From positions 1 to 16,791 of the forward strand of contig JAJRTG010000012.1 of assembly GCA_024278395.1 (NCBI GenBank): a stretch of 16,791 bases of DNA. Reading direction: 5' to 3'. Shown here one piece after another: positions 11,283 through 16,791 of the stretch. Below the pieces are notes generated by a model, which was given only the letters and a program-made list of their open reading frames with translations, was not told where the DNA came from and searched no databases. Numbering within the stretch: the stretch's first letter is position 1; the number at the start of each line of letters is the position of its first letter. The translations under genes and the position numbers were made by a program. Source of the DNA: Fidelibacterota bacterium. Its GTDB lineage: Bacteria; Bipolaricaulota; Bipolaricaulia; UBA7950; UBA9294.

Positions 11283-13733
11283 ATGAATCTCCCCTGGGAA
11301 GCCCTGGGTCTGCGACGCTTCCTTGTTCTGGACGACGGTGAGCGGATCTGTTACGAGGGCGGCGAGCCGCGGCCGCAGGCGGATTGCGGCGACTGTCCGC
11401 GTGTCTCCTACGGGGGCGGCGATGCGGGAACGATCGATCTGGAGCTCCTCGCCCGCGTTCTGCTCCCCACCCTGTCCGACCACAGCCTGGACGGCCTGCG
11501 CGCGCGCTTCTCCCTTCCGGAGGGAAACGGGGAACGGATCGCCGGGCTTCTCGCCGCCCTGGTCATGGAGGGACTGACCATCTCGCCGCAGCTCTTGTCC
11601 GTTCTGGGGGGGCTCCTGCCCGGGGCGACCGGGGAGCTCCTGGCGCGCTTGGCCCCGCTGGCGGATGAGGCTGAGCCGGCCGTCCCGCAGCAACGGGAGC
11701 GCGTTGCCCCGCCGCGCGTCTCGGCGACGGAGGCCCTCTCCCGCGACGGGGCGGTTGGGAAGGGGCTCGCGGCGTTCGAGGACCGTCCCGGGCAGCTTGA
11801 GATGGCGCGGCTTGTGGAAGAGACGTTCTCCTCCGGGGGGAAGCTCGTCGTCGAGGCGGGACCGGGCACGGGGAAGACGTTCGCCTACCTCGTTCCCGCG
11901 TTGATCCACCTGCGCGACCATCCCGGGGCGCGGGTCGTGGTCTCCACCCGCACTAAGCAGCTGCAGGAGCAGGTGTACGGGAAGGATATCCCGTTTTTGA
12001 CGGAGCGGATCGCCCCCGGGGTCAAGTCCGCCCTCCTCAAGGGGAGGGAGAACTACCTGTGCCTGCGGCAGTGGGAGCGGGTCTTCCCCGAGGTGACCGA
12101 GGGATTGGATCGCGATCTCCTTATCCCCCTCGCCTACCTCGCCGGATGGCTCTTTCGCACCGAGACAGGGGACATAGAGGAGAACCACGCCTTCCTCGGG
12201 GATCCCAAATGGCGGGAGCTGTGGCCCCGCCTCTCCGATAGTCCCCACCGGTGCCCCGGGCCGATCTGCCCGCTCTACGACGACTGCTTCTCGGCCGCCG
12301 CCCGCCGCCGCGCCCGGGAGGCGGACCTGGTGGTGGTGAACCACTCGCTCCTCTTCGCCGACCTCAAGGCGGACCGGGGGATCCTGGGCGATTACGACTA
12401 CCTGATCGTCGATGAGGCGCATGCCCTGGAAGGAACGGCACGCGATGCCTTCACCTCCAGCTTGGCCCCGTCCACCCTGGATCGGTTCCTGTGGGAGATC
12501 CACCACCTGCGCGGCCGCCGGGAGGGGGGATGGATCGCCCGCCTCCCCATGCCGTCCGATGATCCCCGACTCGTCTCCCTGCGTGAGACTCTCGGAGGGT
12601 TGCGCACGGCGAACCTGCGCCTCTTCTCCCGCTTGGGGGAGGAGCTCCCTTCCGGGCTTCGGGGGTTCCTCCCCCCGCTCGATCCCTTCCTCCCCCAGGT
12701 GGAGCGGATCATCAACCTCCTTTCCCGGTTGAAGGGGGAGGTCGAGGGGGTGGGGGAGGCGCTTGAAGAGGGGACGCCGGAGGTGGGCCGGGAGGCGGAA
12801 CGCCTTTCCGGTGCGATCGATGGTATCTCCGCCCTCTACGAAACGCTCTTCTCCCCCCCGCAGGACGGGTATGTCCACTGGTACGAGCGGAGGAAGGCAG
12901 GCGAGGTGACGCTCTACGCCTCCCCCCTTGAGGTGAATGCGCTCCTCGCTGAATCCCTGTACCCGCGGGTGAAGGGAATCGTGCTCACCTCCGCCACTCT
13001 CTCCTCCGGGGAGGGGTTCTCGTACCTTGAACGGGCGTTGGGGCTCGATTCATCTCCGGAGGATGTGCGCTACGCGGTTGTGGAAAGTCCCTTCTCCTAC
13101 CGGGAGAGGATGCGTGTCTACCTCCCGCGGTTCCTCCCCCCGGTGGACGGGGATGGGGATGCCTACGCGGTGATGCTCTCCGAGCTCATCGAGCGGCTCA
13201 CGCCGCTGCAGCGGAAGGTGCTCGTCCTCTTCACCTCCTACCGACTTCTGCACGCGGTCCACTCCCGCGTGCAAGGGACGGTCCTGGCGCAGGGGATCGA
13301 CGGGCCGCGCGGGAAGCTCATCGAGCAGTTCAAGGGGATCGAGGGGGGAGCGGTGCTGCTGGGGACGGACTCGTTCTGGGAGGGGGTCGATCTTCCGGGT
13401 AAGGACCTTGAAATCCTCGTCATCACGCGGCTTCCTTTCCCTGTACCCACCGATCCCGTCTTCACCGCGTTGGGCGTCCGATTGGCGGCGATGGGGCGGG
13501 ATCCGTTCCACGAGCTCTCCCTCCCGCAGGCGATCCTCAAGCTGAGACAGGGGGTGGGGCGGTTGATCCGTACCCAGTCCGACCGCGGGGCGGTGATCAT
13601 AACCGACCGCCGCATCCTGGAGAAGGGGTACGGAAAGAGGTTCCGGATGGCCCTCCCAGTCGGGTACGAGGAGCCCCCCACGCTGGAGCGGCTCGTGGAT
13701 GACCTCGAGAAGTGGTTCTCGCACGGGGATTGA
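11283..13733 (+). CDS. dinG: DinG-type superfamily 2 (XPD-like) DNA helicase with a degenerate N-terminal exonuclease domain
   Basis: This is a 5'-to-3' iron-sulfur helicase for repair and for removing structures or R-loops. Numbered from the ATG at 11283: Walker A AGPGTGKT (192-199), STRTKQLQEQ (motif Ia), Fe-S cluster cysteines C260, C324, C329 and C335 (NYLCLRQW, CPGPICPLYDDC), then VVVNHSLL, DEAH box (377-380), TSATLSSGEGF, and the last motif QGVGRLIRTQSDRGAVIITD. The first 150 residues resemble the DnaQ-like exonuclease found in some Firmicute DinG proteins: LELLARVLLPTLSDHSLDGL matches its middle block. The catalytic DxExTG opening, however, reads LDDGERI and later acidic residues are not seen, so nuclease activity is unlikely. 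The ATG is preferred over a TTG two codons earlier; neither has a strong ribosome binding site. It follows the CBS gene with almost no gap. Confidence 0.9.
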   Translation: MNLPWEALGLRRFLVLDDGERICYEGGEPRPQADCGDCPRVSYGGGDAGTIDLELLARVLLPTLSDHSLDGLRARFSLPEGNGERIAGLLAALVMEGLTISPQLLSVLGGLLPGATGELLARLAPLADEAEPAVPQQRERVAPPRVSATEALSRDGAVGKGLAAFEDRPGQLEMARLVEETFSSGGKLVVEAGPGTGKTFAYLVPALIHLRDHPGARVVVSTRTKQLQEQVYGKDIPFLTERIAPGVKSALLKGRENYLCLRQWERVFPEVTEGLDRDLLIPLAYLAGWLFRTETGDIEENHAFLGDPKWRELWPRLSDSPHRCPGPICPLYDDCFSAAARRRAREADLVVVNHSLLFADLKADRGILGDYDYLIVDEAHALEGTARDAFTSSLAPSTLDRFLWEIHHLRGRREGGWIARLPMPSDDPRLVSLRETLGGLRTANLRLFSRLGEELPSGLRGFLPPLDPFLPQVERIINLLSRLKGEVEGVGEALEEGTPEVGREAERLSGAIDGISALYETLFSPPQDGYVHWYERRKAGEVTLYASPLEVNALLAESLYPRVKGIVLTSATLSSGEGFSYLERALGLDSSPEDVRYAVVESPFSYRERMRVYLPRFLPPVDGDGDAYAVMLSELIERLTPLQRKVLVLFTSYRLLHAVHSRVQGTVLAQGIDGPRGKLIEQFKGIEGGAVLLGTDSFWEGVDLPGKDLEILVITRLPFPVPTDPVFTALGVRLAAMGRDPFHELSLPQAILKLRQGVGRLIRTQSDRGAVIITDRRILEKGYGKRFRMALPVGYEEPPTLERLVDDLEKWFSHGD

Positions 13734-13743
13734 TCCTGGAGTG

Positions 13744-13772
13744 TTGACTTTTCTTTGATCCACGTAGAGAAT
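13744..13772 (+). promoter_or_regulatory. Promoter in front of ftsZ
   Basis: A TTGACT -35 box (13744-13749), a 17-nt spacer and a GAGAAT -10 box (13767-13772, 4 of 6 matching). The start would fall near 13778-13780, giving a leader of about 25 nt before the ATG at 13805, or almost none if the TTG at 13778 is used. This lets ftsZ be expressed apart from the upstream genes. Confidence 0.55.
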
Positions 13773-13804
13773 AGGAGTTGTGCGAAGCGAGGACGGTGAA
13801 GAGC

Positions 13805-15148
13805 ATGGAGGAGCTTGCTCGGGAAGGGGAGTTCAGGGATCGATGGAAGGCGGTGTTGCGCGCGATCGACGACCGCATCCTACGCGCCTGTCTTCCCAAG
13901 AACCCCGAAGCCGTGAGCCTTGACGACGAGCAGATCACGATCTCCGTCGACAGCGAGTTCAAGAAGGAGTACTGTCTCCGCAAGCAGGAGAAGCTCGCGG
14001 AGGCGATCGCGCAGGTGATCGGCCCGCGTCGGCTGGTCATCGGTGAGCCGCCTCTGATCGAGGACGCGAAGCGGGCCGAGCCGCATCGCCCGAGCCCGAA
14101 CGCCCGCATCGCCGTCCTCGGGGTCGGGGACGGCGGGGTGAACGCGATCGACCGGATGCGCGAGGAGAAGCTGCGCGGCGTGCGCCTGGTCGCCATCGAC
14201 ACCGACAAGCAGGTCCTGGGGATCTCCCGCGCAGATGAGACCCTGCAGTTGGGGATGGACATCACCGGCGGCCGCGGGGCGGGGGGGGACGAGGAGAAGG
14301 GGCGCAGGGCGGCGCAGGAGTCGCGCTGGGAGATTGCGGCCCTTCTCAAGGGGATGGACCTCGTCTTCGTCACCGCCGGCCTGGGGGGCGGGACTGGGAC
14401 CGGAGCGGCTCCGGTGATCGCTGAGATCGCCCGCGAGAACGGAGCGCTGACAATCGCGGTGGTGACCAAGCCGTTCTCCTTCGAGGGGACCGTGCGACGG
14501 GCGCGGGCGGAAGAGGGACTCAAGCGCCTGCGCGCGGCGGCCGATGTCCTGATCGCCATCTCCAATGATCGCCTGCTGGAGACGGCGGCGAAGGGGCTGG
14601 CGATGACCAAGGCGTTCGAGCTCGCTGATGGGATCCTACATCAGGGAGTGCGCGGGATCTCCGACCTCGTCACGGTGCGCGGGCTGGTGAACCTCGACTT
14701 CGCCGACATCCGGAACGTCCTCGCCGGAGCGGGCGAGGCGATGATGGGGATGGGCGAGGCGAGTGGGGATGGGCGCGCCCTCGCCGCCGCCAAGCTGGCG
14801 AGCACCAACCCCCTTCTGGAGGGTGGGTCGATCCGGGGAGCGCGTCGGATGATCATGAACGTCACCGCGGGGGCTGACCTGACCTTGAGTGAGGTGACCA
14901 CCGCCGCGGACTTTATCCGCCGGGTCGCCGCCACCGAGTGCGACCTCGTCTTCGGCGCGGTGATCGACGAGAGCCTGACCGGGGTGATCAAGATCACGGT
15001 GATCGCCGCGGATTTTCAGGCACCGCAGGAGGTGGAGAAGCAACTACGCCCTCCGAAGCGGGTGCGGATCAGGCCCGACGAGAATCTCGACGTCCCCACC
15101 TTCCTCCGCCGCCGTCAGGAGGCGTCCGAGGAGGAGTCCTCCCCCTGA
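13805..15148 (+). CDS. ftsZ: FtsZ cell-division GTPase with an extra N-terminal DnaA-I/tau-V-like domain
   Basis: FtsZ polymerises with GTP into the division ring. The core (about 98-405) is complete: RIAVLGVGDGGVNAIDRM, tubulin signature GGGTGTG (194-200), VVTKPFSFEG, the nucleotide/T7 elements NDRLL and NLDFADIR (296-303), and the C-terminal tail peptide LDVPTFLRR (428-436) that binds membrane tethers. Unusual changes are GDGG for GGGG in the first glycine loop and IDTD for the usual NTD. In front lies a domain of about 75 residues (10-82): DRWKAVLRAIDDRIL, ITISVDSEFKKEYCLRKQEK, then LAEAIAQVIG. It has the helix-strand-FxxE-helix pattern of DnaA domain I and of the polymerase III tau C-terminus. 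A Pro-rich linker (83-98) joins it to FtsZ. The start is taken at the ATG (GAGGA 11 nt upstream); a TTG at 13778 would add nine residues. A histidine kinase follows 21 nt later. Confidence 0.92.
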   Translation: MEELAREGEFRDRWKAVLRAIDDRILRACLPKNPEAVSLDDEQITISVDSEFKKEYCLRKQEKLAEAIAQVIGPRRLVIGEPPLIEDAKRAEPHRPSPNARIAVLGVGDGGVNAIDRMREEKLRGVRLVAIDTDKQVLGISRADETLQLGMDITGGRGAGGDEEKGRRAAQESRWEIAALLKGMDLVFVTAGLGGGTGTGAAPVIAEIARENGALTIAVVTKPFSFEGTVRRARAEEGLKRLRAAADVLIAISNDRLLETAAKGLAMTKAFELADGILHQGVRGISDLVTVRGLVNLDFADIRNVLAGAGEAMMGMGEASGDGRALAAAKLASTNPLLEGGSIRGARRMIMNVTAGADLTLSEVTTAADFIRRVAATECDLVFGAVIDESLTGVIKITVIAADFQAPQEVEKQLRPPKRVRIRPDENLDVPTFLRRRQEASEEESSP

Positions 15149-15169
15149 CCGGGGTGAGCAGAGGGAGCA

Positions 15170-16791
15170 ATGTGCAAGAATAGCTTCTCTCCCGACATCT
15201 ACCGCTACCTCGTCGAGGGCGCCCCTGTCGGGATCGTCCTCGTCCGGGCCGGGAAGGTCGCCTTCATCAACCGGTCCGGAGCCGCGCTGCTTGGAGTGGC
15301 TCCTGATGCGATAGTCGGACGCGAATTCATCGATTTTGTGCAGCCGCACGACCGGGAGCTCTTCCTCGGAGAGCGGCTGAAGGTGGGCTGGGAGGAGGTC
15401 GAGTTCATCCCGGTGGGCGGGAGAAGGGTCATCCTCGGAGTGCGGGTGAGCGAGATCGAGTACGAGGACAACCCCGCCACCCTTGTTATCCTGCACGGCC
15501 TGGGGGACGAGAGGCCGTTTGCACTGGAGAGCGCGATCCGCTACAAGACGCTGGTTGAGAAGCTCGCTGATGTTGTTTTCGTCATCGACCTCAAGGGGAG
15601 GCTCGTCTTCCTCAACAAGGGGTTCACACGCACGACCGGGTATCCCCGCTCGGAGTGGATCGGTCGTAAGTTTACCGAGATCGTCGCCCCGGAGTACGTG
15701 GAATTGACCCTCGGTCGCTTCCGGCAGGGACCGCCTCCGGGCGATGGTGTTTCCCAGTACGAGATCGAGATCATCGGGCGGGGAGGGAAGAGGATCCCCG
15801 TTGAAATAAGGGTTACATCCCTTTCCAGTGCCGAAGGGGAGGAGATCGGGAGGATAGGGATAGCGCGTGACGTGAGCGAACGGCACAGGTTCGAGGAGGC
15901 GCTCAGGAGGAAGAACGAGGAACTGGAAAGGATCCTGAACACGATGGGGGAGGGGGTCGTCGTCCTTGACCACCGACACCGGATGGTGAGCTTGAACAGG
16001 AAGGCGCGCGAGCTGTTCGGGTACGAGCCCGAGGAGATAATCGGTAAGGACTACACCTTCTGGTGTCATCCCGATTCCTTCGACACTCTCAGGACGAAGC
16101 TCTCCGAACGGGAGAAGGGGAAGAACGGGACGTATACGGCACGGTTCCTCTGTAAAGGGGGAGGATCGTTCCACGCCCACGTCACGGCGGTGCCGATATT
16201 CGATGAATCCGGGAGGTTTCAGGGCTCGATCGGGTGTCTCCAGGACATCACCCAGGAGTTGGAGCTCTTCCGGAGGGTGGAGGAGCTGAATGAGTTCAAC
16301 CGGCGGCTCATCGAGCTTGCGGACGTGTGGATCAACGTTGTCGACTCGGAGGGGAAGATCCTGCTTTGGAACAGAGAGGCGGAGCGGATAAGCGGTTACT
16401 TGCGCGAGGAGGTGGAGGGGCACGCCAAGATCTGGGAGTGGCTGTATCCCGATCCCGAGTACCGGCGGGAGGTGTGGGAGGCGCAGCAGCGGATGCGGCT
16501 GGATGATGCGGCGACGCGGAGGGCGGAGAGGACGATCCTCACCAGGTCGGGCGAGAGGCGGATCATCTCCTGGCACGGGCGTCCCCTCCACCTCTCCGAC
16601 GGCCGTGACGGTTGGTTGATCGTCGGGCACGACGTCACGGAGGAGCGGAGGCGGGAGATAAGACTGCGCGAGTACGCGGCTGAGATAGAGAGGCTGAGTC
16701 AGGAGCGCAACAGGCTCTTCTCAATGGCGGCGCACGAATTGCGCACCCCCCTCACGGTCATCCGTGGATTCATCGACCTGATCCAGCATGC
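15170..16791 (+). CDS. Multi-PAS sensor histidine kinase (partial, runs off the window)
   Basis: The first 540 residues are present; the ATP-binding HATPase_c domain would lie beyond the end. The ATG follows GAGGGAG closely. Four PAS-like sensor domains are seen: about 10-110 (VEGAPVGIVLVRAGKVAFIN), 125-237 (LADVVFVIDLKGRLVFLN to GIARDVSERH), 252-365 (MGEGVVVLDHRHRMVSLN to GCLQDITQE) and 378-492 (LADVWINVVDSEGKILLWN to IVGHDVTEE). A short coiled segment leads to the HisKA dimerisation helix with the H-box MAAHELRTPL, phospho-acceptor His at 522. No transmembrane segment or signal peptide appears, so it should sense a cytoplasmic cue. Its spacing behind ftsZ suggests cotranscription. No partner response regulator is visible. 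Confidence 0.9.
   Translation, partial: MCKNSFSPDIYRYLVEGAPVGIVLVRAGKVAFINRSGAALLGVAPDAIVGREFIDFVQPHDRELFLGERLKVGWEEVEFIPVGGRRVILGVRVSEIEYEDNPATLVILHGLGDERPFALESAIRYKTLVEKLADVVFVIDLKGRLVFLNKGFTRTTGYPRSEWIGRKFTEIVAPEYVELTLGRFRQGPPPGDGVSQYEIEIIGRGGKRIPVEIRVTSLSSAEGEEIGRIGIARDVSERHRFEEALRRKNEELERILNTMGEGVVVLDHRHRMVSLNRKARELFGYEPEEIIGKDYTFWCHPDSFDTLRTKLSEREKGKNGTYTARFLCKGGGSFHAHVTAVPIFDESGRFQGSIGCLQDITQELELFRRVEELNEFNRRLIELADVWINVVDSEGKILLWNREAERISGYLREEVEGHAKIWEWLYPDPEYRREVWEAQQRMRLDDAATRRAERTILTRSGERRIISWHGRPLHLSDGRDGWLIVGHDVTEERRREIRLREYAAEIERLSQERNRLFSMAAHELRTPLTVIRGFIDLIQH

Noticed and set aside
11178..12878. A 566-codon minus-strand frame across dinG (and a 513-codon one at 9463-11004)
   Set aside because: Both lie opposite genes with full sets of family motifs and have Pro/Arg/Gly-rich antisense composition.

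Overview
The window looks like a chromosomal segment of a GC-rich, diderm (two-membrane) bacterium. It encodes LPS-transport functions for the outer membrane and FtsZ for division. The divergence of the proteins and the short or absent mRNA leaders would fit a deep-branching, poorly cultured lineage such as Bipolaricaulota/Acetothermia. That assignment is an impression from the sequence, not a database result.

Region 1 (1 to about 5300) is lower in GC, gene-poor and decaying. From left to right it holds: the first 18 codons of a minus-strand Rossmann protein (TrkA-like) with its own promoter; a minus-strand secreted helical protein with an acidic repeated tail, complete with promoter and terminator; a frameshifted remnant of a DUF2877 (AllH-like) gene on the plus strand; a minus-strand two-gene unit with a strong promoter, encoding a Cys-rich secreted protein (its start is out of frame at an A8 run) and a secreted redoxin with a CxxC motif; an internally deleted IS481-like insertion sequence; a small membrane-protein gene cut by that IS; and a remnant of a type IIG restriction-modification enzyme reduced to its two ends.

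Region 2 (5346 to 16791) is tightly packed, high-GC core sequence. On the minus strand one 1042-codon frame joins an LptF/LptG-type inner-membrane permease, an internal signal-peptide-like helix, an LptA/OstA-like domain and an LptD-like outer-membrane barrel. Divergent from it is miaB. Both start codons lie only 6 nt from a -10 box, so both messages are probably leaderless. On the plus strand miaB overlaps a PfkB-family sugar kinase, which overlaps a double-CBS protein, followed by a DinG-type helicase, then ftsZ with its own promoter and a multi-PAS histidine kinase running off the window.

Two architectures stand out. The first is the single-frame LptFG-LptA-LptD protein, which could span the whole envelope or be cut into two proteins by signal peptidase. 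The second is an FtsZ carrying an N-terminal domain that resembles DnaA domain I / the C-terminal domain of the polymerase III tau subunit, a possible physical link between replication and division. No tRNA, rRNA or CRISPR array was recognised.
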